Shown here piece by piece: positions 8,091 to 16,785 of a DNA stretch of 64,000 nucleotides. Made by a program: the position numbers and the translations under genes. The notes beneath the pieces are model-generated. The model was given only the letters and a program-made list of their open reading frames with translations, did no database searches and was not told the DNA's origin. Numbering within the stretch: the stretch's first letter is position 1; each line of letters starts with the position of its first letter. Source of the DNA: Mycolicibacterium peregrinum. GTDB taxonomy: Bacteria > Actinomycetota > Actinomycetes > Mycobacteriales > Mycobacteriaceae. The stretch is from contig NZ_LZSO01000014.1 of assembly GCF_001665785.1 (NCBI RefSeq), positions 62,001-126,000 on the forward strand, read 5' to 3'.

Positions 8091-8606
8091 CTACAGGTAC
8101 TGACCGGTGCCGGGGTGCGACGGGCCGCCGCGCTGCCCGCCCGGGACCTGCAGTCCTGGCGGAAGGGCGCCCTGGCGCATCTGCTCGAGCTGTGCGCGGG
8201 CCGCCATCTGCTGGGCGAACAACGCCGTCTGGATGCCGTGGAACAGGCCTTCCAGCCAGCCGACCAGCTGCGCCTGCGCGATGCGGAGTTCGCCGTCGGA
8301 CGGAATGCTGTCCTCGGTGAAGGGCAGCGTCAGCCGCTCGAGTTCTTCCCGCAGTTCGGGGGCCAGACCGTCCTCGAGCTCGCGGATGCTGGTGCGGTGG
8401 ATGTCGCGCAGCCGGTTGCGGCTGGCGTCGTCGAGCGGAGCGGCGCGCACCTCTTCGAGGAGCTGCTTGATCATGGTGCCGATACGCATGACCTTGGCCG
8501 GCTGTTCGACGAGGTCTGTCAGCGACTGTCCGTCAGCTTCGGCATCGGTCTCATCGGCCGTGCTGGCGAGGATCTCGATGTTGTCATCGTCGGGGTTGAT
8601 GGTCAT
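8091..8606 (-). CDS. bpa: Bacterial proteasome activator Bpa (PafE)
   Basis: Protein of 171 residues that forms a dodecameric ring and opens the 20S proteasome gate without ATP, feeding unfolded proteins such as HspR. The C-terminal four residues, GQYL, are the proteasome-docking motif of this family and are intact. The central helical part (about residues 40-145) includes RIGTMIKQLLEEVRAAPLDD. N- and C-terminal tails are acidic and Gly/Pro-rich, as expected. It is the Rv3780 equivalent, upstream of wzt and downstream of the large membrane protein gene (24-bp gap). The proteasome core is not in this window. Confidence 0.94.
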   Translation of the reverse strand: MTINPDDDNIEILASTADETDAEADGQSLTDLVEQPAKVMRIGTMIKQLLEEVRAAPLDDASRNRLRDIHRTSIRELEDGLAPELREELERLTLPFTEDSIPSDGELRIAQAQLVGWLEGLFHGIQTALFAQQMAARAQLEQMRQGALPPGLQVPGGQRGGPSHPGTGQYL

Positions 8607-8629
8607 GGCCTTCCCTTGGATCGGTCGTG

Positions 8630-10588
8630 TCAGTTCGTCTTCTTCGCCGCGTTCTCTCCGTGCCAGCGGTAGATGCGGTCCTCACCGTTGTCGTAGATCT
8701 TCTCCCACGACCGTGAGCTGTCTAGCGACACTAGTCCGTCGGGCATCGCGAACCCGCGGACCACCGGTGTGCTGGTGAGCACGTAGCGGATGTTGAGTGC
8801 CTCGACCGCCTCGGCAACACGGGGATCGGTGTCGGCATCGTCTGCGTATGCCCAGAAAATGAACCGGTGATACCCCGGACCTTGCTGCATCGGATAGTCG
8901 TAGTGGGTCCACAGCGGGTGTAGCCCCGAAACCGCGTACATCCAGGCGGTGCCGTCGGTGTTGGCGTCGCCGATCAATGTGGTGCGGGCATCCGGCAGTT
9001 CAGCCAGGTAGGCGAAGGCCTCGAGGTCCTTCGCGCCGATCATGACCGAGTCGTACTTCTGCCCGAACAGGTACTTGTGCCGGGGGAAGTAGTGCCAGGC
9101 CAGACCCACTGTGGTGGCGACCAGTGCGACGGCGGCCGTCGCGTGGATCCAGGTCGGTCGGGCGCCGGCCCGCCGCAGCGCAGCGGCGCCCAACACGACC
9201 AGTGCGCCCAGGCCGATCGCCGCCATCGGCGCGTACAGAAGGGTGACCACCGCCGACAGCCGGCGCGGATCGCTGTAGAACAGGTCGCTGAACTTCCCGG
9301 TGACGGCGCCGAGCGGCCCGCCGAACGGTGCCCCGGAATGCACGATCGATGCGATGAGGATCAGCCACACCGCGAGCGGCCACCAGATCTTCTTGACCAG
9401 CATGACCAGTCCGCCGATGGCGGCCAGAGCGATGAGGGCGTTCTGGATCGGGAAGTCGTTGAGGTGGCGGGTGTGCTGGACGACGGCCGCGAACAGCGAG
9501 TACTTCTTGCCGAGGTGGTTGACGAAGGCGTGGCCGACGATGATGTCGGCTTGCTGAAGGACCCCGAGAAACTGGGGGAGCAGGATCAGCAGGGCCGGTA
9601 CCGCGACGGCGGCCAGCGTCAGGAAGTCGGAGAGTCGGCCGCGCACCGGTTGCCACAATGCATGCCCCAGCCACCAGACGCCCACCAGCAGCGCCGTCAC
9701 CACGCCACCCGTGAGGTGCACCGAGAAGACGCCGACCGTGGCGAGTACGGCCAGGCCGATGCGGTCGCGATGGGCCGGGGTCGAGGCGATCAGGGCGAAC
9801 ACCGGCACCGCGAGGCCATAGGCCACCAGGTTGGGCATGGCCGCCACATCGAACTCGACGTAGGGCACCGCGGTGAACGACGCCGCGAGTGCCGCGGCAG
9901 TGCCCGCAACCACGGCGGTGCGCATCTGGCAGGTGTGCGGGCGAACCACCTTCCACGCCAGTACCGCGGCGCTCACCGGGAACAGCCATACCGCCGCGAT
10001 CACCGAACTCACCGTGTAAGCGGTGGTCGCGGCGGCACCGGTGAGCTGGCAGTAGACGGCCGCAAGAGCATGGAAGGCCGACGGGTAGTAGAGCGTCTCG
10101 TGAGTTTCGACGTTGCGCAGTTCGCCCATGTGGGTCGGAGAAGCCTGGCCGGTGTCGAGAATCCACCGGATGGTGTTGGCGTGCCACACCGAGTCCCAGG
10201 TGCTGGGGATGGATTGCCAGTGCGGGAGTCCGGCGAAAGCGGCGGCGGCGATCAGGACGGCGCCCAGCACCACCCCCGCCGCAACCACGAATGCCGGCCT
10301 GATGGTGATGCCCGACGCCTCGGCGTCGGGGTCCCGGTAGCGGACGAGCAGCCTCCGCAACGCGGTCGCCAGGGCGGCGACAATGGCCACAGCAAACAAA
10401 GCTGACCATGCGTTCCACGGCACGCCGATGGCCCCGAGTGGAAGGATCGTCAAAGCAACGGTGCCGTAGGTCAAGGCTGGACCCACTGCGACCGCCGTCG
10501 ACACGGTGAGTCCGCCCGCCCTGGCTATCAACGCCCCGGGTACCACCAGCAACAACAGTGCGATTAGCACTCCGAACCCGAAGCCCAC
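8630..10588 (-). CDS. Large polytopic membrane protein, GT-C-like (DUF6541, Rv3779 type)
   Basis: About 652 residues with a dozen or so membrane segments, then a periplasmic C-terminal part. The M. tuberculosis relative Rv3779 was reported to transfer galactosamine from a polyprenyl carrier onto arabinogalactan, and this gene sits in the same cell-wall cluster. The start GTG at 10588 gives MGFGFGVLIALLLL, matching the family. A CATACT hexamer lies exactly six bases upstream, arguing for a leaderless mRNA; an earlier ATG at 10645 would add 19 unlikely residues. Family membership is firm; the catalytic role rests on the relative. Confidence 0.85.
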   Translation of the reverse strand: MGFGFGVLIALLLLVVPGALIARAGGLTVSTAVAVGPALTYGTVALTILPLGAIGVPWNAWSALFAVAIVAALATALRRLLVRYRDPDAEASGITIRPAFVVAAGVVLGAVLIAAAAFAGLPHWQSIPSTWDSVWHANTIRWILDTGQASPTHMGELRNVETHETLYYPSAFHALAAVYCQLTGAAATTAYTVSSVIAAVWLFPVSAAVLAWKVVRPHTCQMRTAVVAGTAAALAASFTAVPYVEFDVAAMPNLVAYGLAVPVFALIASTPAHRDRIGLAVLATVGVFSVHLTGGVVTALLVGVWWLGHALWQPVRGRLSDFLTLAAVAVPALLILLPQFLGVLQQADIIVGHAFVNHLGKKYSLFAAVVQHTRHLNDFPIQNALIALAAIGGLVMLVKKIWWPLAVWLILIASIVHSGAPFGGPLGAVTGKFSDLFYSDPRRLSAVVTLLYAPMAAIGLGALVVLGAAALRRAGARPTWIHATAAVALVATTVGLAWHYFPRHKYLFGQKYDSVMIGAKDLEAFAYLAELPDARTTLIGDANTDGTAWMYAVSGLHPLWTHYDYPMQQGPGYHRFIFWAYADDADTDPRVAEAVEALNIRYVLTSTPVVRGFAMPDGLVSLDSSRSWEKIYDNGEDRIYRWHGENAAKKTN

Positions 10589-10594
10589 TGGACT

Positions 10595-10600
10595 AGTATG
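10595..10600 (-). promoter_or_regulatory. Leaderless -10 element (CATACT)
   Basis: CATACT on the minus strand ends six bases before the GTG at 10588. The same hexamer at the same distance occurs upstream of the lipoprotein gene at 56760. Confidence 0.45.
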
Positions 10601-10700
10601 GCTGCCCAGGGTGACCCGGTCCGAGCATGGTCTCTTCAAGTGCAACCGTGCGGTCGGGCGCTCACCAAATCGTGTCGGTTTGTGATATTCGCGGACGCTC

Positions 10701-10706
10701 TAAGGT
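10701..10706 (+). promoter_or_regulatory. Leaderless -10 element (TAAGGT)
   Basis: TAAGGT ends seven bases before the ATG at 10714, with no ribosome binding site between. Confidence 0.5.
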
Positions 10707-10713
10707 GGCTGGC

Positions 10714-11910
10714 ATGGCATACGACGTCGCCCGGGTGCGTGGGTTGCACCCGTCGTTGGGCGATGGGTGGGTCCACTTCGATGCCCAGAACGGCATGCTG
10801 GTGCCCGATTCCGTCGCGACGACGGTGTCCACTGCGTTCCGCGGCTCGATGCCCACGGCAGTGGGACCGCACCCATCGGCTCGCCGCAGTGCGGCCGTTC
10901 TCACCGCTGCTCGTCAGGCCGTCGCCGACCTGGTCAACGCCGATCCGCGGGGCGTGGTGCTGGGCGCCGACCGGGCTCAACTGCTGACCTCGCTGGCCGA
11001 GGCCTCCTCCAGTCGGGTCGGGCTCGGCTACGAGGTGGTGGTCACCCGCCTGGACGACGAGGCGAACATCGCGCCCTGGTTGCGGGCGGCGAATCGCTAT
11101 GGCGCCAAGGTCAAGTGGGCCGAGGTCGACATCGAGACGGGTGAGCTGCCGTCCTGGCAGTGGGAAGGGCTGATCGACAAGCCGACCCGTCTGGTGGCCA
11201 TCGCTTCGGCGTCGTCGACGCTGGGGACCGTCACCGATCTGGGTGAGGTGACAAAGCTCACGCATGAGGTCGGCGGGATGGTGGTCGTCGACCACTCGGC
11301 CGCGGCGCCGTACCGGCTGATCGACATCAACGAGATCGACGCCGACGTCGTCGCTCTCAACGCTGTGCCGTGGGGTGGCCCTCCGATCGGCGCCCTGGTG
11401 TTCCGCGACCCGTCGGTGATCGACTCGCTGGCCTCGGTGTCGTTGAACCCCCAGGCGACCGGGCCGGCCCGCCTCGAGGTGGGCATGCACCAGTACGGCT
11501 TCCTCGGTGGCGTGGTGGCCAGCATCGAGTACCTGTCGAACCTTGATGACGCGGCCAGCGGCTCGCGGCGCGAACGGCTGGCCGTGTCGATGCAGTCGGC
11601 CGGGGCGTATCTGGACCGCCTGTTCGAGTACCTGGTGGCCTCGCTGCGCTCGTTGCCGTTGGTCATGGTGATCGGCAGGCCGGAGTCGCAGATTCCGGTG
11701 CTCAGCTTCGTGGTGCGGGACGTGCCGGCCGAGCGGGTGGTGCAACGGCTGGCCGACAACGGCATCCTGGCGATCTCGAATGCCAGCTCCCGCGTGTTGG
11801 ACGTGATCGGGGTGAACGACATCGGTGGCGCGGTGACCGTGGGGTTGTCGCACTACTCGACGGGCGCCGAGGTCGATCAGCTTGTGCGGGCACTGGCCTC
11901 GCTGGGCTGA
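10714..11910 (+). CDS. Class V aminotransferase-fold protein lacking the PLP lysine (Rv3778c type)
   Basis: Protein of 398 residues with the cysteine desulfurase-like fold: [44 protein letters not shown] and [12 protein letters not shown]. The usual Schiff-base motif (HK before xxGPxG) reads [11 protein letters not shown], so the lysine position is Val218. The stacking-histidine motif (HHAN) reads DEAN near residues 115-118. The pyridine-binding aspartate (Asp193) remains. By family knowledge it should not form the normal internal aldimine, so it is probably a non-catalytic or altered member. The relative in M. tuberculosis, as I recall it, also lacks the lysine. The start at 10714 is set by the TAAGGT -10 element and family length. 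Confidence 0.85.
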   Translation: MAYDVARVRGLHPSLGDGWVHFDAQNGMLVPDSVATTVSTAFRGSMPTAVGPHPSARRSAAVLTAARQAVADLVNADPRGVVLGADRAQLLTSLAEASSSRVGLGYEVVVTRLDDEANIAPWLRAANRYGAKVKWAEVDIETGELPSWQWEGLIDKPTRLVAIASASSTLGTVTDLGEVTKLTHEVGGMVVVDHSAAAPYRLIDINEIDADVVALNAVPWGGPPIGALVFRDPSVIDSLASVSLNPQATGPARLEVGMHQYGFLGGVVASIEYLSNLDDAASGSRRERLAVSMQSAGAYLDRLFEYLVASLRSLPLVMVIGRPESQIPVLSFVVRDVPAERVVQRLADNGILAISNASSRVLDVIGVNDIGGAVTVGLSHYSTGAEVDQLVRALASLG

Positions 11911-11915
11911 TCGCG

Positions 11916-12893
11916 CTAGACCGTCAGGACGATCTTTCCTGACACCTCGCCGGAGGCGAGCAGTTCGTGGGCCTGCTGAGCCTGCTGGATGGGCAGTTCG
12001 GCACCGATGATCGGCCGCACCCGCCCGTCGCCGATCATCGGCCAGACGTTGTCGAGGACCGCCCGCACGATCTCGCCCTTGCCGCCGGGTCCGTCGACGG
12101 GCCGGGGACGCAGCGAGGTGGCGATGACGCCGGCGCGCTTCCCGAGCAGCTTGGCGATGTTCAGCTCGGCCTTGATGCCGCCCTGCATGCCGATGATCAC
12201 CAGCCGGCCACCGGTGGCCAGGGCGTCGACATTGCGGTCGAGGTAGGCGGCGCCCATGATGTCGAGGATCACGTCGGCCCCGGAGCCGCCGGTCTCGGCC
12301 CGCACCCGTTCGACGAAATCCTCGTCCCGGTAGTTGATGGTGATGTCGGCGCCGAGCTCGCGGCACAGGGCGAGCTTGTCCGCCGACCCTGCAGTTACGG
12401 CGACCCGCGCGCCGAGCGCGTGGGCGACCTGGGTGCCGTGGGTGCCGATGCCGCTGCCGCCGCCGTGGAACAGGACGAGCTGTCCGGCCTCCAGTCCTGC
12501 TGTCATCACGACGTTCGACCACACCGTGCAGGCCACTTCGGGCAGGCCTGCGGCCTCGCTCAGGGCAACGCCATCAGGCAATGGCAGCACCTGGGCGGCG
12601 GGCACGGCGACGTATTCCGCGTAGCCGCCGCCGGCGAGCAATGCGCATACGGGTTGCCCAACTGACCAGTCGGTAACATTCCCACCGAGCTCGGCGACGA
12701 TGCCCGACACTTCCAGACCGATGACCTCGCTGGCGCCTGGCGGGGGCGGATACTTGCCGGCTGCTTGCAGCAGATCGGCTCGATTGACGCCTGCGGCGTG
12801 AACCCGGATCAAAACCTCGCCGTTTGCTGGCGTGATATCAGCGACGTTTTCCCAGGTCAGATGGCCATCGACGGAAGCGACAATTGCATGCAT
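11916..12893 (-). CDS. Zinc-independent quinone oxidoreductase-like MDR protein (Rv3777 type)
   Basis: Medium-chain dehydrogenase/reductase of 325 residues: N-terminal GroES-like fold with GVNRADLLQAAGKYPPPPGAS, then a Rossmann fold with LFHGGGSGIGTHGTQVAHALGA. It lacks the structural-zinc cysteine cluster, typical of NAD(P)H:quinone oxidoreductases (PIG3/QorA group). It probably reduces quinones or enones in the cytoplasm using NADPH. The start ATG at 12893 is set by the family N-terminus (MHAIVASVDG) and a TAGCGT -10 element seven bases upstream. It is divergent from a MarR gene. Confidence 0.88.
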   Translation of the reverse strand: MHAIVASVDGHLTWENVADITPANGEVLIRVHAAGVNRADLLQAAGKYPPPPGASEVIGLEVSGIVAELGGNVTDWSVGQPVCALLAGGGYAEYVAVPAAQVLPLPDGVALSEAAGLPEVACTVWSNVVMTAGLEAGQLVLFHGGGSGIGTHGTQVAHALGARVAVTAGSADKLALCRELGADITINYRDEDFVERVRAETGGSGADVILDIMGAAYLDRNVDALATGGRLVIIGMQGGIKAELNIAKLLGKRAGVIATSLRPRPVDGPGGKGEIVRAVLDNVWPMIGDGRVRPIIGAELPIQQAQQAHELLASGEVSGKIVLTV

Positions 12894-12900
12894 TTTTTCC

Positions 12901-12953
12901 ACGCTACAAGCCTTGTGTTTCCCGAGCGCAGCAATACTGACGTCCCTTACGAT
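12901..12953. promoter_or_regulatory. Divergent leaderless promoters, quinone oxidoreductase / MarR
   Basis: The minus strand has TAGCGT at 12901-12906, seven bases before the oxidoreductase ATG. The plus strand has TACGAT at 12948-12953, seven bases before the MarR ATG at 12961. The 67-bp space between the two genes is a plausible MarR operator, but no clear palindrome was found. Confidence 0.5.
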
Positions 12954-12960
12954 TGCGCCC

Positions 12961-13473
12961 ATGGCGGGGATGATTGCGGGGCGCACGGCGGGTGACATGC
13001 CGGGCCTGGACATCGCCGAGCAGAGGTCATGGCAGAACTACCTCGACTCGGCGTTGCGAATGTATGCGACCTTGAACCGGTCGCTGGTGGACGCACATCA
13101 CCTCACTCTCAATGATGTGCGCCTGCTCGACATCTTGGACAAGTCGTCGACAGGATCGGCCCGGATGGGTGACTTGGCCGAACGGCTGATGTCTCTGCCC
13201 AGCCGGGTGACCCGGCAGATCCGGCGGCTGGAAGTCCAGAACCTGGTGACCAGGTGTGCCAGTCCGGACGACGGGCGCGGCGTGGTCGCCACGATCACCG
13301 AAGAAGGCAGGGTCGCTGTCCGCGAGGCGATGGTGACGTACGGGCAGGGCGTCCGCTCGCACTTCCTCGGCAGGCTTTCGCGTCCGCAGATCGCGGCGAT
13401 GGGGGAGAACTGTCGCCGTATCAGCGTCGCGCTGAAGAACGGATCGCCGCCCGCGCACATCGGCCGGGTGTGA
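12961..13473 (+). CDS. MarR family transcriptional regulator
   Basis: Protein of 170 residues with a central winged helix-turn-helix: RLLDILDKSSTGSARMGDLAERL, SRVTRQIRRLEVQNLVTR and the wing CASPDDGRGVVATIT. It binds DNA as a dimer and usually represses a divergent enzyme gene in response to phenolic or quinone-like ligands. The divergent quinone oxidoreductase is the natural candidate target. A longer frame upstream overlaps the divergent gene; the start at 12961 fits the TACGAT -10 element. Confidence 0.85.
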   Translation: MAGMIAGRTAGDMPGLDIAEQRSWQNYLDSALRMYATLNRSLVDAHHLTLNDVRLLDILDKSSTGSARMGDLAERLMSLPSRVTRQIRRLEVQNLVTRCASPDDGRGVVATITEEGRVAVREAMVTYGQGVRSHFLGRLSRPQIAAMGENCRRISVALKNGSPPAHIGRV

Positions 13474-13492
13474 AGCCCGTACTCTTGTCGGC

Positions 13493-13582
13493 GGTGGCGT
13501 GGCAGAGCGGCCTAATGCACTCGCCTTGAAAGCGAGAGACGGCTAACACCGTCCGGGGGTTCAAATCCCTCCGCCACCGCCA
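13493..13582 (+). tRNA. tRNA-Ser (anticodon UGA)
   Basis: The acceptor stem GGTGGCG pairs with CGCCACC, discriminator G, CCA encoded. The anticodon arm CTCGC-CTTGAAA-GCGAG gives anticodon TGA. A long variable arm and the T arm GGGGGTTCAAATCCCT are present. A TACTCT -10 element at 13480-13485 lies just upstream. Confidence 0.97.
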
Positions 13583-13636
13583 TAAGGCGTGTGAGCCCGC
13601 CGTCCGTCAGGCGCTGAGTTCGGTGCGGTCGATGGC

Positions 13637-14158
13637 TCAGACAGCAAGTGCCCGCAGATAGCGGCGGCGGAAGAAGCGCTGCGCGATCAGCAGTACGGGA
13701 AACAGCGGCCGCCAGGGCCACTCGGGTGCGGGCCGCGTCAGGGACCGCAGTGTCAGAAATACTGTGCCGGCGGCGTTTCGATGCACGATGAATGCCTCTT
13801 CGCCGCAGACGGGGTGCCCGCGTCGCGTGCCGTACGCGAAACCGCAACGATCGTCGTCGTCGACGACAGCAACGACTCGCACCGGCTCGCGTACGACGAC
13901 AGGTCCCCACCTTGCCGTGATGCAAAAGTCGGCACCTTCATCGGCAATGCTGTCCGGTGTGACATCGAAGCCACTGCGCCGCTTGATGCCCCACTTCATC
14001 ACCTCGGCCGTCGCGAAGATCCACACAGCATTCCCGTGGCCGACGACGATCGTGTGCTCGAAGCGGCGGAAGGCCGGTGTGTTGGCCGTCCAGACAACGC
14101 GGGCGGGTTCGGTGAGGCTTGCACCGCCATAGGTCAGTTCCGCCGGAAATTTCGGCAT
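13637..14158 (-). CDS. DUF1990 family protein
   Basis: Protein of 173 residues with the DUF1990 pattern: FRRFEHTIVVGHG near the N-terminus and FAYGTRRGHPVCGEEAFIVH about residues 107-126. The molecular function of the family is not established; members occur in actinobacteria and plants. It starts 15 bases after the stop of the lipoprotein gene upstream, so the two are probably cotranscribed. No signal peptide; one hydrophobic stretch near the C-terminus (FPVLLIAQRF). Confidence 0.75.
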   Translation of the reverse strand: MPKFPAELTYGGASLTEPARVVWTANTPAFRRFEHTIVVGHGNAVWIFATAEVMKWGIKRRSGFDVTPDSIADEGADFCITARWGPVVVREPVRVVAVVDDDDRCGFAYGTRRGHPVCGEEAFIVHRNAAGTVFLTLRSLTRPAPEWPWRPLFPVLLIAQRFFRRRYLRALAV

Positions 14159-14173
14159 GGGATGTGGCCGCCC

Positions 14174-14968
14174 TCAGTCTGCCCGCAGCACATCGAGCAT
14201 CCCCGGCCGCAGTTGATCTGCGATCTGGTCCCACGGCACCGTCACGACCACGTAGTCACCCATCACATGGGCCACTGACACGTAGACCTCGAGCCCGCTC
14301 GACGTGGGCAACCAGTTGGCGTCGATGTCCTCGCCCGAGACCGCGCTCTCGTTGAGCCGCCCGCTGGTGTCCAGCTGCGGCAGCAGCGTCCGCAGCCGGG
14401 CCTGTGCGGCGGCGCGATCCTGGTACAGATCATCGACGGTGATCGGCGTCGCGGTGTGGGTCGCGATCACCACGGTGCCCAGACTCTGGTTGGGGTGTGC
14501 GGCGCCCTTGCCGTACCAGAGCAGGACGATGCGTCCGGCGACGACGCCGGAGCCGATCCTCGTCACGCCGCTACCGAACCCGCCGGGCAACTCGCCGTCG
14601 TCCACGCTCATGTCGGCGGACTGTGCGGGCATCCCGGCCCGCGAGGCCTGCATGGCAGCGTTGAAGCGCGCAGTGACGGCCGGGTCGCCGCCGGCCAGCT
14701 GAGGGATGGTCACCGACTTGCCCGGTTGCGAGCCGGGCTCGGTGATCGACGTGATCGTGTAGCCGTGCGCATCGGTGGCCAGTGGTGAGGCCGAGGTGGC
14801 GGCGGGGGACGGTTCGTGTGCCGAGCTCGATGGCGTCGTACTGGCCGGTGCGGTAGTGGTTGTCGCACTTGTCGGTACGGCCGGCGGTGACGGTGCGGTG
14901 GTCGGCCCGCAAGCTGTGAGGGTGACAGTGGCTACTGCGGCAGCCGCGACCAGTCTTGCCGGCAACAT
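14174..14968 (-). CDS. Exported lipoprotein, DUF3298/RsiV-like C-terminal domain
   Basis: Protein of 264 residues starting MLPARLVAAAAVATVTLTACG. The lipobox LTAC puts the lipidated cysteine at residue 20, followed by a Thr/Ser/Pro-rich linker to about residue 70 and a globular domain. That domain (SVTIPQLAGG, HTATPITVDDLYQD, DANWLPTSSGLEVYVSVAHVMGDYVVVTVPW) resembles the DUF3298-type domain of surface lipoproteins and anti-sigma factors. It is anchored on the outer face of the inner membrane; no ligand is evident. The start at 14968 is chosen because upstream residues would precede the signal peptide. A TAGCAT hexamer lies eight bases upstream. Confidence 0.75.
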   Translation of the reverse strand: MLPARLVAAAAVATVTLTACGPTTAPSPPAVPTSATTTTAPASTTPSSSAHEPSPAATSASPLATDAHGYTITSITEPGSQPGKSVTIPQLAGGDPAVTARFNAAMQASRAGMPAQSADMSVDDGELPGGFGSGVTRIGSGVVAGRIVLLWYGKGAAHPNQSLGTVVIATHTATPITVDDLYQDRAAAQARLRTLLPQLDTSGRLNESAVSGEDIDANWLPTSSGLEVYVSVAHVMGDYVVVTVPWDQIADQLRPGMLDVLRAD

Positions 14969-15278
14969 GAAGGTGAATGCTATCGGCCGGCTGTGCCGAC
15001 GCTCTTCATTTACCAGTACACGCGCGGCCCGTGGTTCGCTCGCCAGTTTTTGGAAAGTCGGTCGCCGGATTCTGAAGGCGTTGCCGAGCATCGAGTATCT
15101 ATGGTGGTTTTGCGTCATACGAATAGGCGACGTAGACGTAAATCCGGTTGCCGCTGACTTGTTCGCGGCAACCGGATTTTTCCCGCCAACTCTCGAAGTT
15201 TGCGCGCTGGTCCCGCCGCCATAGACGTTACGATCGTCGCGTGTTAGCTGAACGAACGGTCGGCCCGTTGTCGCGCCG
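14969..15278. other. 310-bp divergent intergenic region with an internal terminator
   Basis: Lies between the lipoprotein start and the AraC start. It holds a strong terminator-like hairpin (15140-15181), listed separately, that is oriented plus although no protein gene ends before it. TATGGT at about 15100-15105 could be a -10 element. No coding frame here is convincing. Confidence 0.5.
15140..15181 (+). terminator. Orphan intrinsic terminator
   Basis: Perfect 15-bp arms AAATCCGGTTGCCGC (15140-15154) and GCGGCAACCGGATTT (15165-15179) with a 10-base loop and T residues following on the plus strand. No plus-strand protein gene lies directly upstream, so it may end a small RNA or insulate the araC gene. 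Confidence 0.6.
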
Positions 15279-16160
15279 ATGAAGCGCCATCTCGGCGACG
15301 GTGAACACGTGCCCGGTGAAACCGGCGAAGGTTTCGGCGAGCGCGACTTCAAGGTGCTGGGGATCGGTGTCGAGTTCGTTACTCAGCAGTTCGCCGAATC
15401 GGTCGACTGGTCGTTCTCTGAATCCGATCACAAAGTACTTGTCTGGCGTGGTGGGCAGGCGAGTTCCAAGGAGGTCGAGTTCGAAGGCGGGTTCGCCGGC
15501 CGTGTTGCCCCTCGTACCAGCAATGTGTGGGTCATTCCCGCCGAACTGCGGTCGGTCGCTCTGGCAAGAGAAGCCGAATGCAGATTCGTACAGCTCACCC
15601 TCCCGACCGCGATGATCGGGCGCGATACGTTACGTCCATCGGCGGGCCAGCAGGATCCTTTGCTGCACCACATGATTGAGCGGATCATCAGTGTCGAGGA
15701 GCGTGACGACGTCGCGGCGCGCCTCCTGCAGGAGACTCTCGCCGACGGGCTGCGCCTACATGTGCGCGATCGGTACGGCGAGGCTGCTCCACAGTCGCCG
15801 CCGCCGCGCCGGGTCCGGGAGCTGAGCGGGGACGAACAGCGATGCCTGGTCGAGTTCATCCGCGACGGAGCGGACTCCGAGGTCACCCTCCAGAGCTTGG
15901 CGGGGCTGGTCGGGATGAAGCTCGACGTGTTTCGTCGTGCGTTCGAGCGGGCGTTTCACATGACGCCCTACCAGTTCGTTCTGCACCAGCGGATCATCGA
16001 GGCCAAGCTGCTGCTGGAATCGGCACCCTTGTCGATCACGGAGATCAGCAGTGCGGTCGGGTTCTCCACGCCCAGCCACTTCGCCACGACGTTCAAGCAG
16101 CGGGTGGGCGTCACGCCGACCACATACCGACAGGCGACTTGGGGTAGCCGCGAGTTGTAG
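15279..16160 (+). CDS. AraC family transcriptional regulator
   Basis: Protein of 293 residues. The C-terminal 100 residues form the double helix-turn-helix of AraC/XylS: SLAGLVGMKLDVFRRAFERAF, TPYQFVLHQRIIEAKLLLES and ITEISSAVGFSTPSHFATTF followed by KQRVGVTPTTYRQ. The N-terminal half is a cupin-like sensor with no recognised ligand. The neighbour upstream is the orphan terminator and the neighbour downstream is the convergent DUF4190 gene; there is no obvious cotranscribed target. The ATG at 15279 is the first good start after an in-frame stop near 15246. Confidence 0.85.
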   Translation: MKRHLGDGEHVPGETGEGFGERDFKVLGIGVEFVTQQFAESVDWSFSESDHKVLVWRGGQASSKEVEFEGGFAGRVAPRTSNVWVIPAELRSVALAREAECRFVQLTLPTAMIGRDTLRPSAGQQDPLLHHMIERIISVEERDDVAARLLQETLADGLRLHVRDRYGEAAPQSPPPRRVRELSGDEQRCLVEFIRDGADSEVTLQSLAGLVGMKLDVFRRAFERAFHMTPYQFVLHQRIIEAKLLLESAPLSITEISSAVGFSTPSHFATTFKQRVGVTPTTYRQATWGSREL

Positions 16161-16171
16161 GTCGTTGAGGT

Positions 16172-16771
16172 TCAGCCTTTTACGGATCCAGTGAGCGGAT
16201 CGTCCGAAACGGCGAGGCATTTCACCGTGCGGACACCCTCGTCCCAGGTTTGTGCCGAGGGGTGTAGGGCTTCGACCTCTACGTGGGCGGCGTCTTCTGC
16301 CGCGTATCGGGCGAACTCACTGCTGCAGCGGTCGAGGTACTTGTCGGCGCTGTCGCCGGGGTACTGGTCGCCCGGGATGGTGATCACCGCGAACACCTCT
16401 GCCTTGTGCGGCTGATCGCACGGGATGACGTCACTCTTGTTGAAGTTGCCGTCGGGTTCTGCGGAAAAGCAGCTGCCGACCGCGGGTACGAAATGGTCTT
16501 CGGCATCGTCGGGGAGCAGCAGGAACGCCGCAACCGCGATGATTCCGACGACGATCCACAGTCCGGACAGGATCAGGCCGGCGATGGCGAGGGTGCGACC
16601 GCCGAACTGGCCGGTGCGGGTCTTGCTCAGCGCCACCAGTCCGCAGATGATGCCGATCACCGCGGCACCGATGAGGCCGAAGATCAGGGCGGCCACTGCC
16701 CATGCCGTCGTGGGCGCTGAGGACGGCGCCGACGGAGTTTCAGTCGGCTGTGCGGGGGGTTGAAGGGTCAT
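16172..16771 (-). CDS. DUF4190 / septum-formation domain membrane protein
   Basis: Protein of 199 residues: a Pro-rich cytoplasmic start (to about residue 25), a two-helix DUF4190 membrane module (WAVAALIFGLIGAAVIGIICG and AIAGLILSGLWIVVGIIAVA), and an extracytoplasmic domain with the septum-formation pattern VGSCF, IPCDQPHKAEVFAVI and DRCSSEFARYA. Four cysteines could form two disulfides. The name 'septum formation' comes from a Pfam family; the actual role is unknown. A good ribosome site (GAGGAGA) precedes the ATG at 16771. It is the last gene of the five-gene operon 18824-16172, 14 bases after the C39-like gene. Confidence 0.75.
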   Translation of the reverse strand: MTLQPPAQPTETPSAPSSAPTTAWAVAALIFGLIGAAVIGIICGLVALSKTRTGQFGGRTLAIAGLILSGLWIVVGIIAVAAFLLLPDDAEDHFVPAVGSCFSAEPDGNFNKSDVIPCDQPHKAEVFAVITIPGDQYPGDSADKYLDRCSSEFARYAAEDAAHVEVEALHPSAQTWDEGVRTVKCLAVSDDPLTGSVKG

Positions 16772-16785
16772 GTCGTGTCTCCTCG

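Noticed and set aside
7206..8672. 488-residue plus-strand frame opposite wzt and bpa
   Set aside because: Antisense shadow; the minus-strand genes have complete Walker motifs and the GQYL end.
9077..10405. Long plus-strand frame opposite the DUF6541 gene
   Set aside because: Antisense shadow of the membrane protein; rich in Arg, Gly and His without hydrophobic segments.
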